A DNA stretch of 64,000 nt from Halolamina pelagica. GTDB taxonomy: Archaea > Halobacteriota > Halobacteria > Halobacteriales > Haloferacaceae. Numbering within the stretch: the first letter of the stretch is position 1; the number at the start of each line of letters is the position of its first letter. The stretch lies in assembly GCF_001307315.1 (NCBI RefSeq), contig NZ_LGUC01000001.1, positions 1-64,000 on the forward strand. Direction: 5' to 3'. Of the stretch, positions 1 to 8,799 are shown one piece after another. Under the pieces are notes generated by a model, which was given only the letters and a program-made list of their open reading frames with translations, had not been told where the DNA came from and did not search any database. The translations under genes were made by a program, and so were the position numbers.

Positions 1-431
1 CGCAGAAAGAGGGATGCGGTTCATTAGTTGACTAGAATTATAACATCTGTTTAGGATTATCCTAGCCAACTGGTGATTTTGATTCTAATATTTTTTTTTT
101 TGCATTATTTAGAGGCCGATTATTGAATTCACCTCCTGCTACGAGCAGGTGAAGACCCGGTTGAACCAAACTCGTAGTTCGTGATGGCGACGACCACTCT
201 CTCGGAAACATGTTGCGTGCCATCGTCTGTAATGATAGTCAGAGATCAGGTAAGTCGGCCGAAAAGAAAAGACCAAATTACTAGGAGGAATCTACCGAAA
301 GGAGATTCCAATACATGGCCAATTACCAAAACTGCAAACATTAATGAACCTATTGGTATTATCTGACTGACGAGCATTTATCATTTTCTGATTTTCAACA
401 AGGCTAAGACAGTACAGCAATATCGTCGATT
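1..431. other. AT-rich leader with no supported gene
   Basis: This stretch is markedly richer in A+T than the rest of the window. It carries an uninterrupted T tract at 91-101 and a short stem-loop at 135-149 (CCTGCT-ACG-AGCAGG). The only reading frame, at 181-366, has no haloarchaeal codon bias and no recognisable motif, so I do not call it. Low-G+C leaders of this kind are common around haloarchaeal glycan loci, so this may be the edge of an acquired island; that is inference. Confidence 0.5.
91..101 (+). terminator. poly-T tract, probable transcription terminator
   Basis: An 11-base run of T on the plus strand lies upstream of the rml genes. Oligo-T tracts terminate archaeal RNA polymerase without needing a hairpin, so this would end a transcript entering from the left edge. 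The gene it would serve is outside the window. Confidence 0.45.
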
Positions 432-894
432 ATGATTCACGATGTAGAGGTTAAAAGCCTCCAAGTGAATGCTGACGAACGCGGCCATCTCGTCGAAGTA
501 TTCCGAACCGACTGGGAGAGTACAACATCGACCCAGCCATGTCCTACTACTCCATGACTACCCCGGAATCATCCGGGCGTGGCACCGCCACCTCGAAGGA
601 CAGAACGATCACTTTGTCTGCCCACAGGGTCGCATCAAGGTCGGCGTCTACGACGATCGCGACGACTCACCCACCCAGGGCGAACTCAACACGTTCGTCA
701 TCGGTGAGCACAACCAGAAGCTCATCCACATCCCTGGCGATTGCTGGCACGGCTTCAAAGCCATCGGCGACAAACCCGCCCTCCTCATCAACTACCCCAC
801 CGAACTCTACGACTACGAGAACCCCGACGAGGAGCGCATCCCATACGACACAGACAAAATACCTTTAGACTGGGAAGAACCACCTCACGAGTAG
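432..894 (+). CDS. rmlC: dTDP-4-dehydrorhamnose 3,5-epimerase (RmlC-like), two frameshifts
   Basis: This cupin enzyme epimerises C3 and C5 of dTDP-4-keto-6-deoxyglucose, the third step of dTDP-L-rhamnose synthesis. Translation from ATG 432 begins MIHDVEVKSL. It then needs one added base near 518 (GAGGAG read as GAGAG) and one near 555 to continue into the cupin core with HRHLEGQNDHFVC and the GDCWHGF segment. The corrected product is about 154 residues, normal for the short RmlC type. It lies 3 nt before rmlA, so the two are probably co-transcribed. Both lesions are one-base losses and probably sequence errors. Family assignment is firm; exact substrate is inferred from the neighbouring rmlA, rmlD and rmlB. 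Confidence 0.85.
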
Positions 895-897
895 TAC

Positions 898-1965
898 ATG
901 AAGGGCGTCTTACTTTCCGCGGAACTGGCTCTCGACTCCGTCCGATCACCCATACTGGACCGAAACAGCTGGTCCCCGTCGCGAACAAGCCAGTCCTCGA
1001 GTACGCGATTGAGGACATCAAGAGGCTGGCATCACCGAAATTGGCGTCATCCTCGGAAACAAAGGTCGGGAAGAGATCCAGGAACTCCTCGGCGACGGCT
1101 CGAAGTACGGCGTCGACATCACATACATCGTCCAAGGAACCCCCTCGGGCTCGCTCACGCGGCTGGCTGCGCGCGAGAGTTCGTCGGCGATGACGACTTC
1201 GTGATGTACCTAGGCGACAACATCCTGAAGTCCGGTGTTACCGAGCTCGTCGAGAGCTTCGAGGCCGGTAACTATGGGGCGGGTATCGCGCTTCAGGAGG
1301 TCGACAACCCTCAGGCGTTCGGCATCGCCGACGTCGACGACGAGGGCAACGTCACAGAGCTCATCGAGAAGCCCGACCAACCGCCGACGAACCTGGCGCT
1401 CATCGGGATGTACGTCTTCTCTCCGGCGGTGTTCGACGCCATCGACGACCTCGAGCCGTCCTGGCGCGGGAGCTCAGATTACCGACGCCATTCAGGACCT
1501 CCTCGAAGACGGCCACGAGATCGACTCCCACGTCGTGACCGGCTGGTGGAAAGACACAGGAAGCCCGAGGACATTCTGGAGGCCAACCGCCTCGTCCTCG
1601 AGGATAAGGAACTCACGACGGCAGGGGTCATCGAAGACGGCGCCGAAACCGACGGCCGGATAGAGCTCGCAGACTCGTCCGTCATCGAGTCCGGCGCCGT
1701 CGTCCGTGGGCCCGTCTCGATCGCTGAGAACGTCACGATCCAGGGCGGAACCTACGTGGGACCGTACACATCAATCGGCGCCGACTCCACGCTGGAGAAC
1801 ATCCACATCGAGAACAGCGTCGTCATCGGCGGCTCCGAGATCTCGGCCTCGGGCCGCATCGTCGACAGCCTCCTCGGCCGGAACGCCGACGTCGAGAGTG
1901 CCGACGAACTCCTGCCCGAAGGTCGACGACTCGTCGTCGGCGAGAACTCCCAGCTCAAACTCTAA
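898..1965 (+). CDS. rmlA: Glucose-1-phosphate thymidylyltransferase (RmlA, long form), about six frameshifts
   Basis: This enzyme makes dTDP-glucose from dTTP and glucose-1-phosphate, the first step of the rhamnose pathway. The frame starts MKGVLLS and continues, after adding single bases near 922, 1022, 1141, 1471, 1478 and 1561, through [20 protein letters not shown] (the nucleotidyltransferase signature), the MYLGDN and EKPDQPP segments, and a C-terminal left-handed beta-helix of hexapeptide repeats. The corrected length is about 357 residues, typical of the long archaeal RmlA. Six one-base losses in about 1 kb, mostly in G, C or A runs, point to base-calling error rather than gene decay, because every segment between them is conserved. 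Confidence 0.85.
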   Translation: MKGVLLSAELALDSVRSPILDRNSWSPSRTSQSSSTRLRTSRGWHHRNWRHPRKQRSGRDPGTPRRRLEVRRRHHIHRPRNPLGLAHAAGCAREFVGDDDFVMYLGDNILKSGVTELVESFEAGNYGAGIALQEVDNPQAFGIADVDDEGNVTELIEKPDQPPTNLALIGMYVFSPAVFDAIDDLEPSWRGSSDYRRHSGPPRRRPRDRLPRRDRLVERHRKPEDILEANRLVLEDKELTTAGVIEDGAETDGRIELADSSVIESGAVVRGPVSIAENVTIQGGTYVGPYTSIGADSTLENIHIENSVVIGGSEISASGRIVDSLLGRNADVESADELLPEGRRLVVGENSQLKL

Positions 1966-1967
1966 CC

Positions 1968-2147
1968 ATGCGCATCATCACCCACTCCTGCCCGGCCTGT
2001 GGAACCGTCATCGCGGCGAACGAACTCGAGGACAACCGCGTGATGAAGTGTCCGGGACTGGACTGCCAGGAGGTGCTCCGGTTCGACGACCTCCCCGAGG
2101 ATGCACGCGAGCACTTCCTCGAACACCGAGACCGGTACCAGATCTAG
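1968..2147 (+). CDS. Small zinc-finger protein, 59 residues
   Basis: The product starts MRIITHSCPACGTV and contains two cysteine pairs (CPAC near residue 8 and CPGLDC near residue 28), suggesting one zinc site, followed by an acidic C-terminal half. It begins 2 nt after the rmlA stop, so it is almost certainly in the same transcript. Its stop codon overlaps that of rmlD on the other strand within a shared CTAG. No enzymatic function can be deduced; a structural or regulatory role in the rhamnose operon is inference. Confidence 0.75.
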   Translation: MRIITHSCPACGTVIAANELEDNRVMKCPGLDCQEVLRFDDLPEDAREHFLEHRDRYQI

Positions 2148-3030
2148 CGGAACGCTTCCTCTATCGCCTCGATATCTTCTCGTAACGTCGGCTGTTCCCG
2201 ATTCAGAGTCGACTCAAGCCGAGCAACGTTCAGACAGCTGTATGTCGGCCTTGTTGCTTCCCGTTCCACGTCGGCGACAGACCCCTCTCGAAGATCCGCA
2301 TCCTCGTCGACGTACTCGGAGAGCAACTCCCCGAACTCGTAGGGAGTAACACAGCTGCGGCAGGCGACATGGAACAGGCCATCGGCCCCTTGCGCTGCAA
2401 GATCGAGCAGCACGTCTGCAGCCTGCCCGGCTCGTGTTGGAGTCACCCACTGATCTATAAACAACGGCACGTCATCCCCGTCGAGGAACTTCCCACGTAC
2501 CCACGCAGGGAACCCTGTGAGCTCCTCGTCTCCGCGATGAACTCCCCACACGAACGACAGTCGGGCTATCAGAGCGCTCTCTTGTACCTCCTCGACTGCC
2601 TGTTCACCTGCCAACTTGGACTCCCCGTAGGCCTGTACCGGGTTCATTTCGTCGGTTTCGTCGTACGGCACGCGTGCAGTTCCGTCGAAAACGTAGTCTG
2701 TGGAAATATGGACGAACTCAATATTCTCGCGACGGCACTCCGCAGCCATCTCACCAGGTGCCTCACCGTTGAGTTCGTAAGCCAGTTCCGGGTTCGTCTC
2801 GCAGGCGTCTACATCGGTCATGGCCGCACAGTTGATGACGGCTTCCGGCTCGTGTTCCGCAAGGATGTTCCTGAATACGTCGTAGTTCCGGAGACCGTGC
2901 TGGTCCAGCGGATATCGAACGCTGGCCGTTCGGAGTGATACGTACCACGAACGTCCCAGCCACGCTGTTGAGCGGTGTGAACGACGTTGCTGCCGAGGAG
3001 ACCGTTCGCGCCGACGACGAGGAGCCGCAT
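2144..3030 (-). CDS. rmlD: dTDP-4-dehydrorhamnose reductase (RmlD), one frameshift
   Basis: This short-chain dehydrogenase reduces dTDP-4-keto-L-rhamnose to dTDP-L-rhamnose. The start at 3030 gives MRLLVVGANGLLGSNVV, with the GxxGxxG nucleotide-binding loop. A one-base loss near 2915 (CCC read as CC) must be restored to continue into DVFRNILAEHEPEAVINCAAMTDVD and the catalytic region STDYVFDG...AYGESKLAGE (YxxxK). The corrected length is 295 residues, normal for RmlD. It runs toward rmlA and away from rmlB, with only about 50 bp to the rmlB start, so the two face a shared bidirectional promoter region. Confidence 0.88.
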
Positions 3031-3082
3031 ACGCTAACCTTTCAACAGTAAGGTAAATACGTGCCGCTCGTAAGCCAATAGT

Positions 3083-4009
3083 ATGCGAATTCTCGTTACT
3101 GGCGGAGCCGGATTCATCGGGTCGAACTTCGTCCACCACGTCCTTTCTGAACACGAAGACGACGAGATCGTCACGCTCGACGCACTCACCTACGCGGGGT
3201 CAAAAGACAACCTCGAAGGCGTACTTGACAATCCCCGTCACGAGTTCGTCAAGGGTGACATCCGCAACGAAGAGCTCGTCCGTGACCTCGTCGACGATGT
3301 CGACGCAATCGTCAACTTTGCGGCTGAGTCTCACGTCGATCGATCGATCGAGGGAGCGAAACCGTTCGTCCAGACGAACGTCGAAGGGACGCAGGTGCTC
3401 CTTGACGCTGCGAAAGAGGCGGACATCGATCGGTTCCTCCAGATCTCGACGGACGAAGTGTACGGGCAGATCCTTGACGGGAAATTCTCGGAGGACGACA
3501 AACTCTCGCCGCGAAACCCCTACTCCGCGACCAAGGCGGGCGCTGATCACCTCGCCCAGAGCTACGAAACGACCCACAATCTTCCTGTGCTCATTACGCG
3601 CACGTGTAACAACTTCGGCCCGCGTCAGAACCCAGAGAAGCTCATCCCCAAGTTCATCCTGAACGCAGCAAACGGAGAGAACCTCCCCGTCTATGGCGAT
3701 GGGTCAAACGTCCGGGAGTGGATTTATGTGGAGGACAACTGCCGGGCACTCGATGTCGTCCTCCGTAAGGGCGAGGTCGGGGAGGTCTACAACATTGGGA
3801 GCCACGCGGAGAAAACCAATCTCGGGGTTACGGAGGCAATCATCAATGCCGTCGGTGCGTCTGACGATCTCATTGAGTTCGTTGAAGACCGTGCTGGACA
3901 CGACCAGCGGTATGCGCTGGAAACTGAGAAGATCGAGGCACTTGGGTGGGATCCGGAATACACCTTTGAGGAGGGGCTAGAACGTACGGTCGATTACTAC
4001 ATCGGGTAA
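3083..4009 (+). CDS. rmlB: dTDP-glucose 4,6-dehydratase (RmlB)
   Basis: This enzyme dehydrates dTDP-glucose to dTDP-4-keto-6-deoxyglucose, the second rhamnose step. The intact 308-residue frame starts MRILVTGGAGFIGSNF, giving the Rossmann GxxGxxG. It carries the RmlB-specific STDEVYG segment (residues 122-128, whose D-E pair does acid/base chemistry) and the YSATK catalytic dyad (Y147, K151). The NNFGPRQNPEKLIPKF segment is also typical. With rmlC, rmlA and rmlD it completes the dTDP-L-rhamnose pathway, which supplies S-layer glycan or exopolysaccharide synthesis in haloarchaea. Confidence 0.93.
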   Translation: MRILVTGGAGFIGSNFVHHVLSEHEDDEIVTLDALTYAGSKDNLEGVLDNPRHEFVKGDIRNEELVRDLVDDVDAIVNFAAESHVDRSIEGAKPFVQTNVEGTQVLLDAAKEADIDRFLQISTDEVYGQILDGKFSEDDKLSPRNPYSATKAGADHLAQSYETTHNLPVLITRTCNNFGPRQNPEKLIPKFILNAANGENLPVYGDGSNVREWIYVEDNCRALDVVLRKGEVGEVYNIGSHAEKTNLGVTEAIINAVGASDDLIEFVEDRAGHDQRYALETEKIEALGWDPEYTFEEGLERTVDYYIG

Positions 4010-4058
4010 TCACTTACAGAAGAAAAGGTCTGGTAGTTCTCAACCAGATATCTCTACT

Positions 4059-4784
4059 TCAAGCTTCCACTTGCTTCCCCTGTAACCGCTCCTCTGCCTC
4101 ATCTCGATCCTCGGGATACCCAACGTCGATCCGCCAACCTTCCAACCCAATCGCATCGATCGTCCGACCACTCTGAATCAGCAGGTCAATCGCCTCCGAA
4201 ATTTCGTACTCGCCACGGTTAGAAGGCTGCACGAGGTGACACGCGTGGAAAATCGCCGGGCTGAACGTGTAGAACCCGGTCATCACCAGGTTCGACGGCG
4301 GCTCTTCTGGCTTCTCCACTACGTCAGTAATCTCCCCGTATTGATTCGTGTCACACACCCCGTACCGACTAGCATCCTCCCAGTCAACCTCCTCCACGAG
4401 GAACGCCGCATCTGCCCGGTCCTCCTGCTGCCGACGAACCACGTCTTCCAGATTCGCTTGGAAGATGTTGTCCCCGAGCATCAGCATGAAGTCGTCGTCA
4501 ATGTGCTCTTCGACGTTTAACAGCGCATGCGCGAGCCCTTTTTGTTCACGCTGGTGGGCGTACGTAATCGGCACCCCCTCGAACTCGTCGCCGTAGTGCT
4601 CGATGATGTTCTGTTTCAGGTAGCCAACCACCACCACCAGTTCATCGGCGCCCAGCTCCACCAACTGCTCGAAACAGTGGGTCAGGATCGGCTTCCCGTC
4701 GACCTCGACCATCCCCTTCGGTTTGTCTTCCGTGAGCGGACGCAGGCGCGTCCCCTCGCCGGCAGCAAGTACGACAGCTTTCAT
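4059..4784 (-). CDS. aglF: UTP/dTTP-glucose-1-phosphate nucleotidyltransferase (AglF-like)
   Basis: This sugar nucleotidyltransferase most likely makes UDP-glucose for the adjacent UDP-glucose dehydrogenase, as AglF does in Haloferax N-glycosylation. I chose the start at 4784 because MKAVVLAAGEGTRLRPLT begins the family signature; the frame stays open for 18 more codons upstream. LMLGDN, the EKPEEPP segment and the GWRIDVGYPED C-terminus are visible. At 241 residues it lacks the beta-helix tail of the RmlA above, consistent with the short form. It is divergent from aglM across 87 bp. The base specificity (UTP or dTTP) is inferred from context. Confidence 0.82.
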   Translation of the reverse strand: MKAVVLAAGEGTRLRPLTEDKPKGMVEVDGKPILTHCFEQLVELGADELVVVVGYLKQNIIEHYGDEFEGVPITYAHQREQKGLAHALLNVEEHIDDDFMLMLGDNIFQANLEDVVRRQQEDRADAAFLVEEVDWEDASRYGVCDTNQYGEITDVVEKPEEPPSNLVMTGFYTFSPAIFHACHLVQPSNRGEYEISEAIDLLIQSGRTIDAIGLEGWRIDVGYPEDRDEAEERLQGKQVEA

Positions 4785-4871
4785 GACTATGTTGGAGTTG
4801 CCATACACCGCCATATGTCTTTTCACACGGATAACCAAACCTATGAGTGACCCTCTTGCTTACCCGACCCC

Positions 4872-6176
4872 ATGCACCTCTCTGTCGTCGGCAGCGGCTA
4901 CGTCGGCACCACGATCGCGGCCTGCTTCGCGGACCTCGGCCACGACGTCGTCAACGTCGACATCGACGAAGAGATCGTCGACGCCATCAACGCCGGCGAA
5001 GCGCCAATCCACGAGGACGGCCTCCCTGAGCTCCTCGAGAAACACGCCGGCTCCAACAGCACAAACCGCCTCCGTGCCACCACAGACTACGCCGAGCTCC
5101 TCAACACTGACGCGACCTTCCTCTGTCTCCCGACGCCGCAGAACGACGACGGCAGTATCGACCTCTCCATCATGGAGACCGGCGCCGCACAATTAGGCGC
5201 CACACTCGCCGACAAGGACGACTGGCACACCGTCGTCGTGAAAAGCACCGTTATCCCCGGCTCCACCGAAGACAAAATCACCCCCATCCTCGAGAGAGAA
5301 TCAAACAAGATCGCCGGCGAGGACTTCGGTATCGGCATGAACCCCGAGTTCCTCCGAGAGGGAACTGCAGTTCACGACTTCCTCGACCCGGACAAAGTCG
5401 TCCTCGGCGCCGATGACGACCGCGCGCTCGCGGACATGCACGAAGTGTTCGACCCGCTCATCGACCAGACCGATGCCCCGGTCGTCGAAACTGACACTAG
5501 GACGGCGGAAATGATCAAGTACGCGAACAACTCCTTCCTCGCGGCCAAGGTCAGCCTGATCAACGACATCGGGAACATCTGCAAGGAGCTCGGCGTCGAC
5601 GCCTACGAGGTCGCCGACGCAATCGGCCTCGACGACCGTATCGGTGCGCAGTTCCTCCGCAGCGGCTTGGGCTGGGGCGGCAGCTGCTTCCCCAAGGACA
5701 CCGCAGCAATCCGCGCAGCGGCCCGTCAGCACGAGTACGAGCCGCTCATGCTCGACGCCGCCACCGAAGTGAATGACGAGCAACCAACGCGCCTCCTCTC
5801 GTTCATGGACGACCACGTCGACGTCCGCGGAAAGCGAGTCACCGTCCTTGGCCTCGCGTTCAAGCCCGGGACTGACGACGTCCGTAACTCCCGGGCCATC
5901 CCCGTCATCGAAGGCCTCCAGCAGCGTGGCGCTAAGGTCGTCGCCTACGACCCTATCGCTGCCGAGAACATGCGCGAGCACTTCCCCAACATCCAGTACG
6001 CAGAAAGCCCTGCGGCCGCGCTCGACAGCGCCTCGGCTGCCCTAATCGTCACCGACTGGGAGGAAATCACCTTGCTCGACAAGGAGTTCGACGCCATGGC
6101 CACGCCTGTCGTCGTCGACGGCCGCCGCGCGATCGATCGCAGAGACGGAATCGTCTACGAAGGCCTCACCTGGTAA
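4872..6176 (+). CDS. aglM: UDP-glucose 6-dehydrogenase (AglM-like)
   Basis: This enzyme oxidises UDP-glucose to UDP-glucuronic acid with two NAD+. The intact 434-residue frame starts MHLSVVGSGYVGTT with the NAD-binding GxGxxG. It has the FLREGTAVHDF loop, the catalytic cysteine in GWGGSCFPKD (C272), and the C-terminal UDP-binding domain with GLAFKPGTDD. The divergent aglF-like gene would supply the substrate, as in the Haloferax volcanii pathway that puts uronic acids on the S-layer glycan. UDP-mannuronate or related acids as products cannot be excluded. Confidence 0.9.
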   Translation: MHLSVVGSGYVGTTIAACFADLGHDVVNVDIDEEIVDAINAGEAPIHEDGLPELLEKHAGSNSTNRLRATTDYAELLNTDATFLCLPTPQNDDGSIDLSIMETGAAQLGATLADKDDWHTVVVKSTVIPGSTEDKITPILERESNKIAGEDFGIGMNPEFLREGTAVHDFLDPDKVVLGADDDRALADMHEVFDPLIDQTDAPVVETDTRTAEMIKYANNSFLAAKVSLINDIGNICKELGVDAYEVADAIGLDDRIGAQFLRSGLGWGGSCFPKDTAAIRAAARQHEYEPLMLDAATEVNDEQPTRLLSFMDDHVDVRGKRVTVLGLAFKPGTDDVRNSRAIPVIEGLQQRGAKVVAYDPIAAENMREHFPNIQYAESPAAALDSASAALIVTDWEEITLLDKEFDAMATPVVVDGRRAIDRRDGIVYEGLTW

Positions 6177-6570
6177 CTGTCGTTTCGACCAGTTCTGAAG
6201 CTCGCATAAATCCGTCGCCTATCCCCCGTAATTATGCCATAATTTGAAGAATGCTGAACATTTATGACCCCGCCGCCCTACAGTCATATCTAGCGAATCA
6301 CCAGACGGCGACGAGTGCTGTAACGCAGCGTGACGATATCTAATCGACGCCCGCCGGAACATTTATAAGTAACCCGGCGCCGTCGTGTGAATACGAATCG
6401 TCACGTTTCGTGGCTGTACCTGCAGGAAATTGGCAGGTATAGTGAGATATTTGATAAACAGTGGCGTCGATTGGATCACCAGTCACCACACCATTGACTG
6501 CTGTCTACGAAAGAGAGGTAAGAACCAGATAAATCGGGACCCATTAGTGAATCGCCATGTACCACATGTC
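6177..6570. other. Intergenic region with promoter-like AT tracts
   Basis: This 394-bp gap contains several AT-rich patches, the best being ATTTATAAG at 6361-6369. An open frame runs from 6430 into the downstream zinc-ribbon gene, but its first 47 codons show no conserved sequence, while the part from ATG 6571 matches the paralogue at 7698. I therefore treat the upstream part as non-coding, possibly a long 5' leader. Confidence 0.45.
6361..6369 (+). promoter_or_regulatory. TATA box (archaeal promoter)
   Basis: ATTTATAAG matches the haloarchaeal TATA consensus. It lies about 200 bp before the zinc-ribbon ATG at 6571, so it would give a leadered transcript covering the zinc ribbon, epimerase and second zinc ribbon. 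The assignment rests on the motif only. Confidence 0.45.
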
Positions 6571-6705
6571 ATGAGCCGATACCCTCGATCTGTACGCTCT
6601 TCTCGCGTGAAGTGTATCCCGTGTAACGCACCGGCCGCCGAAACTGTCGACGGCGACTACGTCTGTGTTGAGTGTGGCGACACAGTCGTCGGCGACGAGG
6701 ATTGA
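6571..6705 (+). CDS. 44-residue zinc-ribbon protein, copy 1
   Basis: The product starts MSRYPRSVRSSRVKCIPCN and ends with CVECGDTVVGDED. Two CxxC pairs (near residues 15-18 and 32-35) predict one zinc-ribbon site. The ATG at 6571 is chosen because a paralogue at 7698 begins at the equivalent position and is about 80% identical over the whole length. The gene lies about 50 bp before the SDR epimerase, with the paralogue just after it. The function is unknown. It is too small to be an enzyme, so binding to nucleic acid or a protein partner is plausible. Confidence 0.7.
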   Translation: MSRYPRSVRSSRVKCIPCNAPAAETVDGDYVCVECGDTVVGDED

Positions 6706-6756
6706 CACCCGGGATCGATCGACACCCTTTCCACCAACTATCGAACACGAACTCCC

Positions 6757-7689
6757 ATGCAGAACCAACGCGTCCTCGTCACTGGTGGCGCGGGCTTCAT
6801 CGGCTCAAACCTCGCGAATCAACTCGCCGAGACGAACAACGTCATCGCCGTTGACGACCAGTACCTCGGCACGCCCGACAACCTTGACGAAGCAGTGGAG
6901 TTCGTCGACGCATCCGTCGTCGACGACGATCTCCCCACGGACGTCGACGTCGCGTTCCATTTGGCGGCACTCTCCTCCTACAAAATGCACGAGGACAACC
7001 CCGCGAAAGGCGCCCGCGTCAACGTCGAGGGGTTCGTGAACACGATCGAACAGGCCCGCAAGGACGGCTGCGACACCGTCGTCTACGCGACCACGTCCTC
7101 CATCTACGGCGACCGGACCGAACCCTCTCCCGAAAGCATGGACGTCGAAGCCCGAACCGGGTACGAAGCCTCGAAACTCGCCAGGGAGCGCTACGCCGAG
7201 TACTTTCACAACTTCCACGACATGACCCTCGCCGGCCTGCGATTCTTCTCGGTCTATCAGGGCTTCGCCGGCGCCGAGGAACACAAAGGCGAGTTCGCCA
7301 ACACCGTCGCCCAGTTCACCGACAAGATCGCCAACGGCGAGCGGCCGGAACTGTTCGGCGACGGCACGCAAACCCGCGACTTCACGCACGTCGACGACGT
7401 CGTCCGCGCCTGCGAACTCGCCGCCGACCATGAACTCCAGGGCATCTACAACGTCGGCACGGAGGAGAGCTACACGTTCAACGAGATGGTCGCGATGATC
7501 AACGACGAACTGGGCACCGACGTCGACCCGAAGTACATCGAGAACCCGCTGGAGGTGTACGTCCACGACACGATGGCCGACTACTCGAAACTCCACGAGG
7601 CCACGGGCTGGGAGCCGACGATCGACTTCGAAGAAGGTGTCGCGCGAGTTTGTGAGCCGTACACGGACTCGGTGGTCACGGAGAACTAA
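6757..7689 (+). CDS. NAD-dependent nucleotide-sugar epimerase/dehydratase (SDR)
   Basis: This 310-residue extended SDR starts MQNQRVLVTGGAGFIGSNL, with GxxGxxG at residues 10-16, and has the catalytic SSIYG segment followed by YEASK (Y136, K140). The C-terminal region with TRDFTHVDDVVRAC and YNVGTEESYTFNEM is typical of UDP-glucose or UDP-glucuronate 4-epimerases and related sugar-nucleotide enzymes. The neighbouring UDP-glucose dehydrogenase makes UDP-glucuronate to galacturonate epimerisation attractive, but substrate cannot be read from sequence. It sits between two paralogous zinc ribbons, probably in one transcript. Confidence 0.85.
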   Translation: MQNQRVLVTGGAGFIGSNLANQLAETNNVIAVDDQYLGTPDNLDEAVEFVDASVVDDDLPTDVDVAFHLAALSSYKMHEDNPAKGARVNVEGFVNTIEQARKDGCDTVVYATTSSIYGDRTEPSPESMDVEARTGYEASKLARERYAEYFHNFHDMTLAGLRFFSVYQGFAGAEEHKGEFANTVAQFTDKIANGERPELFGDGTQTRDFTHVDDVVRACELAADHELQGIYNVGTEESYTFNEMVAMINDELGTDVDPKYIENPLEVYVHDTMADYSKLHEATGWEPTIDFEEGVARVCEPYTDSVVTEN

Positions 7690-7697
7690 CCACACTC

Positions 7698-7832
7698 ATG
7701 AGCCGCTACCCTCGAACCGTCCGATCCTCGCGTGTAAAGTGCATCCCCTGTAACGTCCCTGCCGCAGAAACCATCGACGGCACGTACGTCTGCGTCGAAT
7801 GCGGCGACACCGTCATCGGCGCCCGAGACTAA
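7698..7832 (+). CDS. 44-residue zinc-ribbon protein, copy 2
   Basis: The product starts MSRYPRTVRSSRVKCIPCN and ends CVECGDTVIGARD. It has the same length and the same two CxxC pairs as the copy at 6571, with scattered substitutions that leave all four cysteines intact. It begins 8 nt after the epimerase stop. The duplicated arrangement, one copy on each side of the epimerase, suggests a local duplication with both copies kept under selection. The function is unknown. Confidence 0.72.
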   Translation: MSRYPRTVRSSRVKCIPCNVPAAETIDGTYVCVECGDTVIGARD

Positions 7833-8153
7833 CGCGCACCTTTCTCCACGACTACCCCGTATTCCTCCCATTGCGACACGTGGGAGTATCTCGTGAGCGC
7901 TCACAGGGAGCCGCTGGGGCGATTAACCAACAGATGTCGACGGTATGGCGCGATGTGTTGGTTAAGACTGCGCACTCTCGAAGTCTCGACCTCCGTCTCG
8001 AGTCCGTGAACCAGTACGGACTAGCGTCGCTGCCACGAAACGCCCACTCAACAAACCCTCGGCCACCAGCGACCCCTACTGAACAGCCACCCGAAGAGCC
8101 GTGACCCGTCACGAGGACATAGAGTTAACAAGAAGGAAACAGATTATCCACTC
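7833..8153. other. Intergenic region, no gene seen
   Basis: I see no credible frame, RNA gene or repeat in this stretch. Frames at 7799-8104 (+) and 7852-8112 (-) lack conserved motifs and are unlikely to be genes. Confidence 0.5.
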
Positions 8154-8303
8154 GTGCGCCTCCTCAAGCGCCTCCGCAGCGTCGTCGACGACGAGCCCAC
8201 AGCGATGTGGGAGTGTCGACGCTGCGGGGAAACGCTCGCAGCCGACACGGAGGTATGCCCGAACTGTGGGACCAGCGATATCGCCTGCTACCGGTTTAGC
8301 TAG
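8154..8303 (+). CDS. Small zinc-ribbon protein, 49 residues, GTG start
   Basis: From GTG 8154 the frame reads MRLLKRLRSVVDDEPTAMW and then ECRRCGETL and VCPNCGTSD, giving two CxxC pairs about 17 residues apart. This is the usual architecture of small haloarchaeal zinc-ribbon proteins. No ATG is available in this frame before the first cysteine pair except an internal one at residue 18, so GTG is preferred. It has no partner in an obvious operon. The function is unknown. Confidence 0.65.
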   Translation: MRLLKRLRSVVDDEPTAMWECRRCGETLAADTEVCPNCGTSDIACYRFS

Positions 8304-8463
8304 TACTGGTGCGAGACGTTGCGGCATCGCCGCCGAGCGGGCGAGACGATCGGAGGGCAGACAGTAACGGACACTGATTTCGGCATCGGATCTGTATTGA
8401 GGGAGCCATACACTACCCAAGCCGCATTTGATACACATCAGGACCCGGATTTTGCGAAAGCGC

Positions 8464-8470
8464 TATTAAT
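8464..8470 (+). promoter_or_regulatory. TATA box for the gene at 8491
   Basis: TATTAAT lies about 21-27 nt before ATG 8491, the spacing expected for a leaderless haloarchaeal transcript. This supports the downstream small frame being a real gene. Confidence 0.5.
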
Positions 8471-8490
8471 TCGGCATGTAACATATTTCG

Positions 8491-8718
8491 ATGATGGGTC
8501 CCCGCGAAGAACTCAAAGAAAAGGTCCAACGCCGAACGGACAGCGTCGTCGATGCGACGGCCAACGGAACGGCAGCTGTTGGCCTCCACGATCCGAACCA
8601 CGATATTGCGGCGTACGAGTCCCTCGACATCGTCAAGCGGGTCGAGCAGGCCTGTCCTGACGAAATCGAGATGCGGGTGTACGTTACCGCGCGACCGGGC
8701 GGCGTCGGCGTCAGCTGA
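8491..8718 (+). CDS. Conserved-looking hypothetical protein, 75 residues
   Basis: The frame starts MMGPREELKEKVQRRTD and ends RPGGVGVS. Its third positions are strongly G/C biased and a TATA box sits at leaderless spacing, so it is very probably coding. It is a mixed helical, charged, cytosolic protein with no cysteine motif or membrane segment. I do not recognise the family. The convergent neighbour starts about 80 bp away. Confidence 0.6.
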   Translation: MMGPREELKEKVQRRTDSVVDATANGTAAVGLHDPNHDIAAYESLDIVKRVEQACPDEIEMRVYVTARPGGVGVS

Positions 8719-8799
8719 GCCAGGGCGTCTAGACCACGACGCCTGAGTCACGGGCACCTCGCTCCTGCTTGCCGGCTCGTCGATGAACCGGCCCTGCCA

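Noticed and set aside
181..366. Open frame of 61 codons in the AT-rich leader
   Set aside because: Codon use is unlike haloarchaeal genes, there is no motif, and no promoter at useful spacing.
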